The translations under genes and the position numbers were made by a program. From the NCBI GenBank assembly GCA_027475525.1, contig JAMWFC010000117.1, positions 3,024,183-3,088,182 of the forward strand: DNA of 64,000 nt, written 5' to 3'. The notes beneath the pieces are model-generated. The model was not told where the DNA came from, searched no databases, and was given only the letters and a program-made list of their open reading frames with translations. How positions within the stretch are numbered: the first letter of the stretch is position 1; each line of letters starts with the position of its first letter. This stretch comes from Macrolepiota albuminosa (lineage: Eukaryota; Basidiomycota; Agaricomycetes; Agaricales; Agaricaceae). Shown one piece after another: positions 10,549 through 25,600 of the stretch.

Positions 10549-12915
10549 ATGCCTCCTCCTAATGCTGGGCTTGACCCATGGATGGTTGGGCGACACTTTG
10601 GTATCGTGATAGACGCAGGCTCGTCCGGCTCACGGTTGCAAATTTACAGTTGGAAGGACCCAAAGTCCATTTCATCCGTAAAAGGCACTGAACTTGAGTT
10701 TACTTTGCCCAAAGTTGAAAAGGGGACAGAGCAAGGGGATGACTGGGTAACTAAGGTTGAGCCAGGTGCGCTATCAGTAGTTGCAGTGTCCGGATCAGTT
10801 ATTTAGAACCTTTGTCAGGCATTTCGTCTTTTGCAAGTAATCCTGAAGACGTCGGGAAATACCTGCAGCCGTTGCTCAGCCATGCACGAAAACATATACC
10901 TCCATCGCTGGAAAAGGAAACGCCTCTGTTCCTCCTTGCTACAGCTGGAATGCGTCTATTAGACCCCGTAAGCCAGGCTAATGTCTTGCGGGAAGCTTGT
11001 CGGTTTCTTCTTCAATTCAGCTTCAAAGTTGACGGCCCCACTGAGGTTGGTCCTTGTGGTTCTAGTGTTCGGATAATCACCGGAGAAGAGGAAGGACTTT
11101 TTGGTTGGATTGCAGTCAACTACCTAATGGACGGGTTCACTGGCGCCAAACAAGATCCAACGACTTACGGTTTCTTTTTGGTTGGATTGCAGTCAACTAC
11201 CTAATGGACGGGTTCACTGGCGCCAAACAAGATCCAACGACTTACGGTTTCTAGACATGGGTGGTGCATCGACACAAATTGCTTTCGAACCCAGAAAAGA
11301 CGTCAGTGAACATGATGAAAAGAACCTCATCGATGTCCGGCTGCGTCTATTGGGCGGACAAGAAATAAAGCACAAAGTATTTGTAACAACCTGGTTGGGA
11401 TATGGGACCAATCAAGCTCGGGAACGCTACGTTATGAAAACCATAGGTGAATTTGAAGCATCTCGGACAGATAATGTAAAAGACGTCATACTCGATCCTT
11501 GCCTGCCACAAGGGTTGGAACTAGTAGAAACTCCAGTACACAACACATTAGCCAGTTCGCACACGACACAATCACACAAGCTTGCAGGAACCGGCTCTTT
11601 TGAGCAGTGTATACACACGACGGCACCCCTTCTGAACAAAACCGCTTCTTGCTCAGATATACCCTGTCTAATGAACGGTATCCACGTCCCGCCGATTGAT
11701 TTCTCGGTTTCCCATTTTATTGGCGTCTCTGAGTATTGGTACTCCACAGAACACATATTTGGCCTAGGAGGTGCCTATGACTTTGTTCAGTACGAGCGTG
11801 CCGCTTCCGAGTTCTGCTCGCGTCCTTGGGATTCCATCATGAAGCAACACGAGCTGTCCAAAGCCCAAAATAGGCTGGGGGGTGACGGTGAAGTCGAGGT
11901 TAATGGAAAGGTTGTGGCAGTGGGACAATGGCATCCTTCCGTTGAGCGTTCGCGTCTTGAAATGCAATGTTTTAAGGCGGCGTGGATCACCAATGTTCTG
12001 CACGAAGGTATAGGGATCCCTAGACTCACGGATCCTGGCGGGAATGTAACGACGGAGGCTGAGAAGGTCGAGAAGGAGGCAGCAAAGAAAGGTCTCGGAC
12101 GACCTGCGTTTCAGTCCCTCGATACCGTCGGCGACATCGCTATCAGCTGGACGCTTGGCAAGATGGTCTTAGAGGCAAGCAAAGAAGTTATTCCTTTGTC
12201 TGACACGCGTCCCCTCGTTGATCCTATAGACGAGATACCTGACGCATCCAATATCAAACCAATACGGCCATTTTGGAGTCTCGATGGCCTCGAGAATCGC
12301 ATCGAACCTCACCTTCCAACGCGGCTTACACGGTCGTCCCTCGGCTTTTCTCCTATCCTATTTCTTGCTGCTGTTTCCATGTTCGTTTTTGCGATCGTTA
12401 TATACCCACTCCGTCGTCAGCTCCGTGGCTCTTGCCTTCGTTCTATCCGACAAGTGACGAGACGTGATGATGAATACTCATTAGAAGAAGGCACTCTGAA
12501 CAACCGTCCTGCAACACTAACATCGATCGTTCATAACTGGATGTACCCCGTCCGCCGTGTCTTCTCTACAAGCGGTAAGAAGCCACAAACTTTCACCATG
12601 GGCGGTATATCATCTCAAAAACCAGGCTTACGAAACAACACCACGAGCACGCCGCCTTCACGTACCCTTTCACGGTCCTGGACCCTACCCAACGACGGGA
12701 TATCTGCAAGTTCCACGCAATACGTTACGCGTGAATCTTTGTCACGTTCCCCTTCGCCTTCTCCTGCTCTTATAGAAGACAGCGGGTTTTCGTCGAATAG
12801 CAGCCCTCTATCCAATGGGGTTGCATCATCTCTCGCGCGGTCACGGAATGTCTCCCAGATGAATCTGGCTGGCTACATCCCACGACAAACAAGTGCCCGT
12901 ATGACAGGTATATGA
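10549..12915 (+). CDS. YND1: Ynd1-like Golgi apyrase (nucleoside di/triphosphatase, GDA1/CD39 family)
   Basis: Hydrolyses nucleoside di- and triphosphates in the Golgi lumen, supporting nucleotide-sugar exchange for glycosylation. Start ATG at 10549; one intron 10766-10818. The five apyrase conserved regions are in order: IDAGSSGSRL, LLATAGMRLL, GEEEGLFGWIAVNYL, DMGGASTQIAFEP, and YWYSTEHIFGLGG. A hydrophobic membrane segment near residue 560 (ILFLAAVSMFVFAIVIY) is followed by a basic, Ser-rich cytosolic tail of about 170 residues, the topology of yeast Ynd1 and unlike Gda1, which is anchored at its N-terminus. The 77-bp duplication at 11097-11250 introduces a stop between regions 3 and 4. 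Removing 76 bases restores TTYGFLDMGG and gives 2,238 nt (745 residues). Confidence 0.93.
11097..11250. repeat. Exact 77-bp tandem duplication (11097-11173, 11174-11250)
   Basis: Breaks the apyrase frame between conserved regions 3 and 4. Frame recovery requires removing 76, not 77, bases; the extra base is a T at the end of a T run. Confidence 0.95.
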
Positions 12916-13217
12916 CGCTATTGCCACGAGAATGTCAATACACCAGAGACGGTGCTGTCCCCGTCAGTATAGGGTTCTACTGGCGCCGGCAATCGAAGTA
13001 ATGGTTCAATTGAACATGCCTGGTTGGGCAGCCTCACGCCGTCGGTGCTAGTACTGTTTGAAACAAAACAGACATAGATTGGGAAAATGCGGGTTTTGAG
13101 TAGTTGCTCGTAGCACATACTGATGATACAGCGCATGTAAAAATCCCCATCAAAGATACTAGCAACTGGCATGCACAGAACGTGAAATTAGATCATGTGA
13201 ATTTATATAGGTTTGCC

Positions 13218-14339
13218 ATGTCCATTGATTTAGAATGGGGCAAGTTGGACTCTTCACTCGCTTCGTATCTCGTCGACGTCCTCAACAGACAACTAACGAA
13301 TGCCGAACGACCCTCATTCATTGGTCCGGTTGAAGTGACTTCCTTAGACTTTGGTTCCACGGCACCGGATGTCGAACTGGTCGATCTGCGTGATATCTAC
13401 CGTGATTTCCTCGAGGACGACGACGAAGACCTAGAAAGAGGGCCTGTAAAGGTTACTGAAGGTGCAGAGGACGAAGAAGGCTATGAATGGGTACCCAGAA
13501 GAGCAGGGACGCGAGAGGAAGGACTTGCATATCGACATCTTCCACCTCATGTGCGGTATGGTTCTGCAAGCATGTATGCTTTCCCCACTTCGGCTGTGGC
13601 TGTTGCAGATCCCTGGAGCGCAGGGATGAGCTTACCGAACTTTGGGGACCGTAGAATGACATGGCCACATGTGCCTATGCATCCTAGCCCATCTCCAGCC
13701 ACCCCCTTTCGCGCTCCTTCAGTGAATGAAGAACATTCAAATCTACATTTATCCTCCTTTGGTGTTAGTCTAGATCCTGTACAAACCTCCACAGAACCAG
13801 AACCAGAACAGCCGCCGCCGCCGCAAACTCAACACCCGAATCTTCAAGTCCACCTTCATATAAACTGGCACTCCAACCTCCGTATCACCCTCACAACCTC
13901 ACTAATGATCAACTATCCATCTCCCATGTTCATGTCGCTCCCCATCAAGCTCTCCATTATCGGCCTTGTCTTCAACGGTGAACTCGCGGTAGCATACGAG
14001 GGTGAACGGCGTCGCGTGCACATCTGCATTCTCGACGACCTCGATCCTTACGGCCCAGCAGGTGCGCGTGCAAAACGTGACTCAGTCAGCAGCACCCCGC
14101 CTGATCCTGATGATGACTCTCCCGCTGCGTCTTTTCGCCCATCAAAGCCGCTTCCGGTTGGACAGAGGCTCCTCCCTTCGATCTACATCGAGAGCGAGAT
14201 TGGTCAGGCGGACAAACATGTACTTAAGAATGTGACGCGTGTGGAGCGCTTTATCCAAGATGTCATTCGCAAAACTGTAGAAGAAGAGCTTGTTTTTCCA
14301 AACTTCCACACCCTCGTCATGGGTAATCAGAATGCATGA
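13218..14339 (+). CDS. MDM12: Mdm12, lipid-transfer subunit of the ERMES ER-mitochondria tether
   Basis: Cytosolic SMP-domain protein that bridges Mmm1 (ER) and Mdm10/Mdm34 (mitochondria) and carries phospholipids between the membranes. Intronless, 373 residues. The start is the ATG at 13218 because the protein then begins MSIDLEWGKLDSSLA, the conserved Mdm12 N-terminus; upstream in-frame codons lack an ATG. The SMP fold is interrupted by an acidic stretch (FLEDDDEDLERG), a Pro-rich insert (residues about 190-235) and a Ser/Pro/Asp insert before the C-terminal strand. Conserved pieces: PGxxFxG-type core replaced by MINYPSPMFMSLPIKL, ITGLVF-like IIGLVFNGELAVAYEG, and the end ERFIQDVIRKTVEEELVFPNF. 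Inserts of this kind are common in fungal Mdm12. Confidence 0.95.
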   Translation: MSIDLEWGKLDSSLASYLVDVLNRQLTNAERPSFIGPVEVTSLDFGSTAPDVELVDLRDIYRDFLEDDDEDLERGPVKVTEGAEDEEGYEWVPRRAGTREEGLAYRHLPPHVRYGSASMYAFPTSAVAVADPWSAGMSLPNFGDRRMTWPHVPMHPSPSPATPFRAPSVNEEHSNLHLSSFGVSLDPVQTSTEPEPEQPPPPQTQHPNLQVHLHINWHSNLRITLTTSLMINYPSPMFMSLPIKLSIIGLVFNGELAVAYEGERRRVHICILDDLDPYGPAGARAKRDSVSSTPPDPDDDSPAASFRPSKPLPVGQRLLPSIYIESEIGQADKHVLKNVTRVERFIQDVIRKTVEEELVFPNFHTLVMGNQNA

Positions 14340-14911
14340 CGGACCCTTATCGTACTCTATCGCCACTCGCACGATGTGCAATCTGGCGAAGCTCGCACTT
14401 AATAGGCTAGCGGTTCTCTGAATTTCCCACTCGGCTGCGGTCTCACACGTTTTGCATCGAAGCCTAACGCGTATCTTCATCCCACGACGAACGAGGAAGA
14501 GCGAACATCGGGAGGCCTGGATATATGGTGGGAAAGGTGGTGATGTCGGAATGGCACCCGATATCTTTCTTCTCACTCTTCCCCGCATTTTCGAAGCCGC
14601 TCTAGTTCGCCTATTGTAATTGGCTACTGTCAAACGACTTGACAGCGGTTAACCACGCGTTGCTATCTTATATGTGGTCGGTCACGTAACCCATCTCCAT
14701 CAACTCAGTCCTGCCCTGGTATCAAGGTTTGAGTCGGCTTCACCTAATCATCATCGATAACTCTGGTCTGGCATCTCTACAATTCTAGTCAACTAAACCG
14801 GTTCAGTACATATATATCTCCCAGCGATTCGCCCGTGGCATCGTTGTATGGTGTAGATAGATATCATAGTAAGATAGGAACAATTACAACTAATAATTTA
14901 CGTTAAAGAAT
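14340..14911. other. Intergenic region between convergent MDM12 and ELP3
   Basis: Holds the 3' ends of both genes. I see no exon, RNA gene or repeat. Confidence 0.5.
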
Positions 14912-17160
<2,249 letters not shown>

Positions 17161-17494
17161 TTTTCAATATCTGTAGTCAGCGAGCTCCTGAAGGGCCTTT
17201 TGTGGAGTATAATATCCGTGAACGATGAAAAGATGCTGAAAATGTCGTCTGGCGAGTGGTCGATCGAGCAAGTTAAAGCTAAAGGTTCGGGAATCGGAAT
17301 CGCAAATTGATGGAGATCACAGGGGAAACTTCCTTTTTTGGCAGATGATATAAACGACCCTCTCAGACATGGTCACGTTTACAAGTCACGCCACCGCGCG
17401 CCCACAAACCTCGAACAGACTACACAACCTCAGGCTCTAAAACTGCAGCGGTACCTATGCTAGCGCTTTAACATCTGTGTCCTTATCTCTATTT
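17161..17494. promoter_or_regulatory. Divergent promoter region, ELP3 and FAN1
   Basis: A 334-bp gap between divergent start codons. No recognisable core element stands out. The regulatory role is inferred from gene orientation. Confidence 0.5.
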
Positions 17495-20400
17495 ATGTCC
17501 GCAACAAGCTCATCTATTGAAGCTTTCTATGAGCTTATACACGACGATGGTTGCCTAGACGAGGACCTTGCACTTGATATTGAACAATTGGATTCAGAAA
17601 GACGAGCTGAAGAACACACCGGGAGACGTAGGCGCCCATCGGTCTATGTAGAAGCATTTGAGGGTAGGTCTAGAAACCAAGGAGTGCTTTATTGACTTTA
17701 AGTGCACCATCTAGAAATGGTAAATACCGTTTGCAAAAGTGAACCGCATCTTTTGACAGCTAAGGAACTTAACGTGTTGGCTGCTTTCGCAAGTCTTCCA
17801 TGTACGCCGACCACCCTTGACTTGACTTGACGTAACCCTCAACTATAGACAATGCACGTTATTGCCTCGTTCGACTTCTTTTGCGAAAAACCAACGTATG
17901 GCACACCCTTAGATCAATGGAAAAGTTCAAAAAAGAGGTCGGTGGAGACGGTCTAATCCATGCTATCTCTGTGTTGTGCCAACCCATCAAAGATGAGCCC
18001 GAGGTCAAAAAAGAAATCAAGGAGGAACCCGAGTCCAACCAGCTGCGAGGGCCGGACATTATTGATCTCACTTATGATTCTGACGAGGAAGAGACCAAAC
18101 CCAACATCATTGTTATCAATCCAGGACCATCATCTATCAAAGAACGAGATAACAAGCCTTCATTCAGTTCCCTGCTACAGTCTCGCGATTCTGCTCCATA
18201 CGAGCCTGATTTTAGTTTTTTTCTGGAAGACGAATCCTCTATGGGATTAGAGGAAGTACTCAAGAAACTGAGCAATGATCAACTTCGCGAGCTTGCCAAG
18301 GAGACCAAGATCAGACCAGAAAAAATGAATGTAAGTTACCCTTCAGGCCGCTCTACCCGTGGTTCATATGTTTTCTTTCGTCTAGAAAGATGCTATGATT
18401 TATTCCCTACTCCTATATGCATCTACACAACAACCCCTTGGCTTCCATTTCAAGGGCAAGAATGAGCAGAACATGCAGTCACGGGACGGCTTCAAGCAAA
18501 CTTTACTCCCTTTTCAGGTAAAAACGAAAGCCATACGAGAAACTCAAGAGAAGCGTCTCTTACAAATGGCTCTCGCTAAGCTTGGTAAGTGCATCTTTAA
18601 TTACTTTCCCGGTCTCCCATATACGACTTTTCTTCGTAGGCCGAAGTATACGAGTCAACGTCGATCTTTCCTGGCTCGTTGCACGTTTAAACGTCATCTA
18701 TGAGAGATCTACTGAATACCCTAAATCTTTACTTGTACCATCTCTTCTGATCTCATTCAAAAAACGCAGTTACCCCCAATACACGTTCACAAGAGATAGT
18801 ACGATCTGGTCCTCTCGCGAGGAGTTTATGGATTATTTTGAAGCTCTGAAAGTTGAGGTTGCTATCCAGACGGAGCTTGAACCTCCTTCTACCGGCCGGC
18901 CCGCCACAAGGACTCCAGCACTCGCCACGCCCACTCCGTCTGGCCGAAGTCAACCCTTGACAACGCCCCTTCGGACTCCGGTGAACGCTGCTCATTTCAC
19001 GGAGAGTCCTGTCATCTGCAAGAGAGAGGACAAATACGATGAAGAAGTTTTTCCGGAATGTGAAGAACCTTTAAGAGTTCAGACTGCGCGAAGAATGAAG
19101 GCATTCTTCAATGAATATATCTTCCCTCAGTGGGAGGAGCTCGTCGCACGAAGGCGGGCACGGAGTGCCCAGACCAGGGCACCTGGTCTAGAACGATTTG
19201 AACCAGGTGGGTACTGCCAGGTTCACGTCTTTTTCTGTGTAAATGATTTTTATCTTGTAAGGTTTTGTCTACACGCGTATCTTCAGTCATGCCATGCAAG
19301 CCCTCGCGACGTTGAAGCTCTATGCGGAGGAGAACGCTGTTGTGGAGGCGTTGCTGCAACAAAACTTTTGGCGTCAAGGCAAGCGTGCCAGATGGTATGA
19401 GAGGCGGGCGCTTTTGCACACTAACTATCTGTGCCGCAATCCGGATCCACAAGAGAAGAAGAAGGATATCAATGTACTTCGTCGGGCTATGGAGGGTATT
19501 AAGCAGGCGCTAAACGACGAGGAGACTCACTTGAGTAAGTCTGTTCATGGCGATCATGGTCGGCCACTTGATAACTGATTCAAAACTTAGTTTATCGCCC
19601 TAGCCTTGTCCGGAGACTGATGAGACTTGAGAAGCAGTTGAAGATCCCGGAAGAAGACCGCTCCTTTTGTAGCGGTGAATTGAAGAGGGCTGAGGAAGTT
19701 CAATTTTTCGCCGAGAGAATAAGCAGGTCCGACAAAAGCCTTGAACTGGACATCCATGGACGTCCCATCAAGGGTAAAGCGAATGGCCTTCGGACATATT
19801 TCTCTCCGAAAGTCACCAACGCTACACCGAACGGCAAGACATCATCGGTAATATTATTCTTAATTTTTTGCGATGTTTTTTAGACTCATCGCTTTTCAGG
19901 CAGAGACCCCTGCGGTGCGGCGGTGGAAGGGCAAGTCTCTATGGCGTGGCCGCAACGGCGAGCAAGTCAACGTTGAGTGTAGAGCCCTGCAGTACTATGA
20001 AGACTTCGGCTATAAAGGGTACGACCTTCACCACTGGCCTATTTTGAATAGAATTGACCCTCCGAATTTTCTACCTAGTTTTCACTCTGAAACGAGGATT
20101 TTAACTACCCTGTTTGCGCTTCTTCTCTGGGATATCATTTTCACAGACGTACCTGGAGCTTTTGAAACCGTGCATCAAACCGCTCCCTTGGATATGGCAC
20201 ATGACTCTTTTTATCGTGCACGAAAGAGTCTCATCGACAGGAGACTTGAAGAAATCAAACAGAAGGGTCGAGCCTCGGAGATTGTCAAGCGTCACTATGA
20301 CCTTTACAGAGTGAAGAATACTTGGTGTATTGGTGTTCGTTGGGATATTTGTACAAAAGAGGATTTACTTGACATCGTTGAGGTCAGTCAGATGTTTAGT

Positions 20401-21022
20401 ATCGAATCCATCAGTTTTTAATATGACTTTTTTAGTGTCTTGGAGGGGATTCATTGGCAATCATCTGTCGATTATTTTGCGAAGACTACGCTGGTCGTAG
20501 TAGCGGGGTGCCCGATCTCATTGTTTGGAATACCACCACAGGGATTTGTAAGTTTGTAGAAGTTAAAGGTCCGGGCGATACTCCTTCAGAAAACCAGAAG
20601 GTGTGTTAGATGATAGTCCCAAGTACAGGTCGACTCATTTCTTTTCATAGCTTTGGTTCGATTCTCTTATTGGGGCTGGTGCCAACGTCGAGATCTGCAA
20701 AGTGTTTGATAAAGACAAGCCGCCACCGAAATCTTCAGCGAAGAAAGTAGGGATGCAACACAACTCCAAAGGAAAGGGAAAGGCTCCGATCAATCCTGAT
20801 GTCGAGATGGACTTCCACAGTTTTGATTCTCATGACCACCTGCACCAGCCATGCACTCCAGTCCCGAGGAAGCGCCGGCGACTTCCGGACGACAAAGCTG
20901 ATTTATTGCCTACTGTCCATTCTTGCGCAACACCACCAACCTACTCGTCCAAGCGATTCCCGAATTGCATCGAAGTTGTAATTCCGCCACCTAAAAGACA
21001 GAAATTCAAGCAATCACCGTAG
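17495..21022 (+). CDS. FAN1: FAN1, Fanconi-associated DNA repair nuclease
   Basis: Structure-specific 5' flap endonuclease/5' exonuclease for interstrand crosslink repair in the nucleus. Start ATG at 17495 (MSATSSSIEAFYELIHDDG); stop at 21020-21022. Roughly a dozen exons with short introns. Order: N-terminal helical region (VRLLLRKTNVWHTLRSMEKF), acidic low-complexity linker, SAP-like DNA-binding helix pair (LEEVLKKLSNDQLRELAKET), TPR-like region (RARWYERRALLHTNYL), and a C-terminal VRR-NUC domain with the PD-ExK nuclease signature (SGVPDLIVW, then CKFVEVKGPGD) and ENQKLWFDSLIGAGANVEIC. A basic Pro-rich tail (RKRRRLPDDK, PPPKRQKFKQSP) may be a nuclear localisation signal. No UBZ finger is visible in the N-terminus, as usual in fungal members. 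Confidence 0.93.
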
Positions 21023-22404
21023 CGCAACGACATCGACTTTATGGACCTTAAACTTTTTATTGCATATCAATCTCTTTTTTGGATACTAATCTTTGCTTTT
21101 GTAATTCTTATCTTGTATTACTCATGATCACAAGACAGTATTGAGACCAGTCACATTTTCTTAATGACAATACACAGTCCCTCTGGAATTCCCTATCTTT
21201 TAGATCACCATGGTGTACGTGCCGCTCGGCCTGAACATGCCAATTAACGATTGACCCATGACTTATTTATATCTTTCCACCGAAATAACTGAAGCGAGCA
21301 ACTCCCAGCCTACCCTTGTTCTCATTAAATGGCTTCCATCTTATCCCAATTCCACCCAGGCCAGGCTGGATACTTAGTGTCCCTCATTGAATTCGGAGAC
21401 AGGGCGACTGTGTGATTGCGCTGTAAAATATACAGCATGGTAAATTTACTTTGTTGCAAACTCCTCCAATCCATTCCCCAATCCATGCAAACATGCTTTT
21501 CTGCGTCAGATTTGAATTTGTTCTATGATTCAAAGTGGACTTCGACTGCAAGAAAAAATAGGTTTATAAGTGTTCAACCAAAATTGAGTCTTGTCAGTCT
21601 TATCACCAGTTGCAGGCTGTAGGACGTTGTCCTCACTGAAAGGGAAAAGTAACAAACACAGCCAGACGATAGAACCCTGCTATATTGTCCTAGCGGTAAG
21701 CAACGTACGTACGTAGAGAGAGAGAAAACACGAGAGAGAGAGAGATAATGAGAGTCCGGATCCAAGAGCCTAATCCGAATCCCGATGTCACTGAAAGGGA
21801 AAAGTAACAAACACAGCCAGACGATAGAACCCCGCTATATTGTCCTAGCGGTAAGCAACGTACGTACGTAGAGAGAGAGAAAACACGAGAGAGAGAGATA
21901 ACGAGAGTCCGGATCCAAGAGCCTAATCCGAATCCCGATGACGGATGTAAAGTATATGGAAGTAACGTAAGTTAATTAAGTGGTCGTAATCTTAGGGATT
22001 ACACAGGCCTGGATAAGGGATCCGAACCCAACAGAGTTCATTCTTTTATGGATGGTTTAAATTTCAATTTGATGATGAGTGCATGTGGAGACGACGACCA
22101 TTTGAGGCTGGCATTTTTGTATACTCTCGTGAGATTACGCCCGCTACGTATGAGAAGATTAATCCACTTGCCATGATACATCAGATAGGCTCCATACACA
22201 ACCCACTACGTCGTGTGGCGTGACATTTTGTGATGGTGTCCCAGCTCCGAGAAATCTAACCAAGGCGGTAGCATGGCAAGCCCCGCAAAGCTCACGAATG
22301 CACGACGACCACACCACATGGTAGATAAAATGAGACAATTTCATTTCGCATTCAGTGCAGTAAAGATGAAGGATAGGGGGAAAAAATATACAACGCCAAC
22401 ACAC
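21023..22404. other. Intergenic region with simple repeats
   Basis: About 1.4 kb without a supportable gene. It contains an imperfect tandem duplication (21633-21940) rich in ACGT and GA dinucleotide runs. Confidence 0.5.
21633..21940. repeat. Imperfect tandem duplication, copies of 155 and 153 bp
   Basis: Copies 21633-21787 and 21788-21940 match except for a T/C change near copy position 46, a 2-bp difference in a GA run, and a second T/C change. Each contains a run of ACGT repeats and a GA microsatellite. Unlike the 77-bp duplications the copies are not identical, so they are either a true local duplication or two haplotype versions placed in series. Confidence 0.85.
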
Positions 22405-22496
22405 CGACGCCAGCAGGATTCGAACCTGCGCCCTCAAAGAGGAACAGATAGTATGGTAATTCTAATCTGTCGCCGTAACCACTTGGCTATAGCGCC
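22405..22496 (-). tRNA. tRNA-Ser(AGA) with 10-nt intron
   Basis: Folds as a class II tRNA: 7-bp acceptor stem with G-U pairs at positions 2 and 6, D-stem GCC/GGC, anticodon stem ACAGA/TCTGT, loop TTAGAA-(intron)-A with anticodon AGA, a variable-arm hairpin CCTC/GAGG typical of serine, T-loop TTCGAAT, and discriminator G. The intron sits after position 37, the canonical place, and is 10 nt. An oligo-T run about 20 bp downstream on the minus strand fits a Pol III terminator. Confidence 0.95.
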
Positions 22497-22690
22497 ATGT
22501 CAGAGCATATACCGGTTAATGATTGTATGTTGGTCTCTTCTGTCAGACAATAAATATACGCTGTACAATAAGGATATAGATGAAGCGATAGTAGATTATA
22601 AGTAACTCGGTCTAATTAATTTGTACTATAGATCTTGTGGAAAAGTGCAGCGAGAAAGTAATTTCCTGAAGCATGCTGGCTGCTGGCACA

Positions 22691-25600
22691 TCATCCATCT
22701 GGCGCTGAAGGCTTCTTCCGTAGAAAGCCCCGTCGTACAGAGAATACATGACCAAGGGTTCCACGACGTCGATTACGGTTCGTGTTTTGTTGTGTCGTAA
22801 CGGCGAGGTTGCGACTGCTTTCACGACGTTCGGATAGGTTCGTCTGCATCCGCTGCATCGCAACGCCGCCCTCCTCGGTCGAGAAGTCAAACCCACGATG
22901 TACTGACCGCATGCCTGTTGACATATCAGTTCTACTGCCATTTCGTGGGTCGAAAGACGGCCGAGGTGGGCGTTCAGAGGCAAAGCTAGTCCGTGACGTC
23001 CGCCGGGACGATGAAGGGCGAGCAAATGGATGCGTCGAGCTCGATACCGAGATATAAGCGTCTTTGGCGAGATCGCGTTTCGGCTCCGTCTTGCCAATGT
23101 ACCGCATGATGTCGATGTCATCTGGAGCAAAACCAAACTTCCATGCTTTGGCGAAATAACGCGGAGCCAAGGCAAGACAGACGGTGAGAGGTATACAGAG
23201 CCAGAAGTATGCCGAGGGCCAAAGAAAATGGTTATATCCAAACATTGGAGTGACAAACCAACCAGGGGAAATGGAAGCATAAATTGCCTATAATTGGAGT
23301 GTGGTGAGATTCGGTGGTTGAAAAAATCGGGGAAATCATACGGTGTAGAGAAAGATAAGCACTACACCAATGAGTACGGCAAAGAAGACCCAGCCTGTCC
23401 AGACATTCGTGTTGAGGCCATTAAAAAGATTTGCAGCTATGACTGCAGAGAACACCATGGTCTGTTTGGCATAATAGTGAGAAGGTGAATAGGTTCCAAG
23501 GAAGAAGACAAGACTTGCCGTTGAGAACTCATTGAGTGTTACTTGCCAACCATCTGTACGGGCTGAGGGAGAGAAATAGGCATAAAGGATGAGGAAGAAA
23601 ATGATAGCCGACTAAACCATGTCAGATGACGGATCGTAAACACATGAGTCAACATACCTGGAAAAGAGCATCGAGCATGTAGACAGTAAACCATTTGAGC
23701 CCGAACCATTTTCCTTCCCGTCCATAACGATATAACTCAGGTAGGTCCATGAGAACATGCGCATCTGCGACATTTGTGAGTCTGTGAAAATATACTTCAG
23801 ACGATCATACGTACCAACTATACGGTCAAAGAGTCCGATAGCAATAACGGGAGCGATGGTCCAGAACGAATTCCAGAAAAGAAGGAATGTGTATTCGAAA
23901 GCATAGTTTGAGCTCCACCCGCAATAGATCTGGAACCACCACAAGACACCGATACATACAATGTTCTTATAGAAGAAGTTCAGTATCCTACAAAAGTCGA
24001 CTTGATCAGCTACTGCAGTGGAGAGATATGCATAGCGCAAGCACATACATGTTTCCGTTCCGGGCATAAGACCAATGACCATGGACCAGTAGGAGTCGTT
24101 TTAAGAAGCGGAACTGTGCGATGGCATAATCTGACGAATTGACAGCCTGCAGCCCCTCCTCACCCGAAATACCCACACCAATATCAGCCGACTGTTACAA
24201 ACCAAGGCAGCATGAGCAGCGCCCTTCATTATAAACTCAAAACAGCGCACCTGAATCATGCTAACATCGTTAGCGCCATCTCCGATAGCCAACGTCATCA
24301 CACCCAACCCTTCTTTCACAAGCCTCACAATCAATGCCTTCTGCAACGGCGACACACGACAGCACACAACGCCCTCGCACTGTATCGCAAGCTTCAACAA
24401 CAAGTTCTTATGCTCATGGTCAGCCAAAGCATGCTCCAGCGCCGAACCGTCAATCACAAGTACGAATCCACCGGGGCGCTCGCCATTGTTAGACCCAACG
24501 ATTGAAGAGAGACCCGTGGCGATACGACGAAGCGGGTACTCTGTGCGCGAGGATGTCGACGGCCGAGGTGAATGATAAGTTGAGTAGTTAACAACTTCTT
24601 CAGAAAGGAGGTTGGCTTCAGGGAAGAACTCTTCGGCGGCATGTGCCATCTGCTGGAATACAGGACGCCCGCCACTGTCTCCTCGTATCACGATTATGTT
24701 CGATTCGCGCCCAATGAGATTCGTACTATGGCCAATGGCTACAGTGAAGCATATCAGTCCATTACCGTAGATTTGGTTTTGAAACAAGACCATAACGCAC
24801 CAATGGCGGTCTCAAGCTTGTCGCCCGTTGCGACCCAAATCTTAATCCCAGCACGCTTAAGATCCGCAATAGCTTCCGGCACTCCATCCTGCAGCTTATC
24901 TTCGATGGCAGTCGCACCCAGTAGCCTCAAATCCCTCTCCAGCTCACCCGACACCTTTTCAATCTTCTCCTCCCGTCCATCCATCGCCACACTCGCCTCA
25001 TGATACCTCTCACTCCATTCCTCATACTCCGCCTCAGGTATAACCTTGTACGCCAAAGTCAAAGTCCTCAACCCCTCACTCGCGAATTCTCCAAGATGCC
25101 TTTCCGTCTCCTCCCTTCCCTCTCCCTCTCCGCCTCCACCCTCTCTCAACCTCTCAAAGATAACATTATCAGCCCCCTTACACAACAAAAACACTCTCCC
25201 ATCATCCTCATCCAACTTCCTCACCACAATGCTCATCCTCTTTCTCGCACTCGTAAACTCCAAGATATTCAACAAACGGTACTTCTCTATCGTACCCTCC
25301 CCATTGTCTTCGGTGAACGGCGTCTGCAACGAGAGCACATCCACCTCGCGACCACGGAAAATAAACCCCACGTCCGCAGCGGCCTGCACCAGCGCAGCCT
25401 CGTCGGGACTCTGTGCTTTGTACTCCATCGCGCCAGTCTCGGGGTCTGTGCCTGTCAGCACGGTATGACACAGCGCGAGGACGCTGAAGAACCCGTTGAG
25501 TGCGCGGGCGCGTACAGGGTCGGCGGCGTGTGCGGCCGCACGGAGATCTTCGGTTAGGGAAGCAGAGACGAAGCGGGTGCTGCCTCGTGGGGGTGGCATA

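Noticed and set aside
11160..11260. Intron formed by the 77-bp duplication in the apyrase gene (GTTTC...CTAG)
   Set aside because: Splice-like ends exist, but splicing would remove residues expected before DMGGAS, and the same 77-bp signature occurs in places without splice sites.
21633..21940. Duplication with period 155 (2 x 77 + 1) as two arms of a SNP bubble
   Set aside because: Bubble arms should share their first and last 77 bases; here a difference occurs at copy position 46, so this explanation fails.
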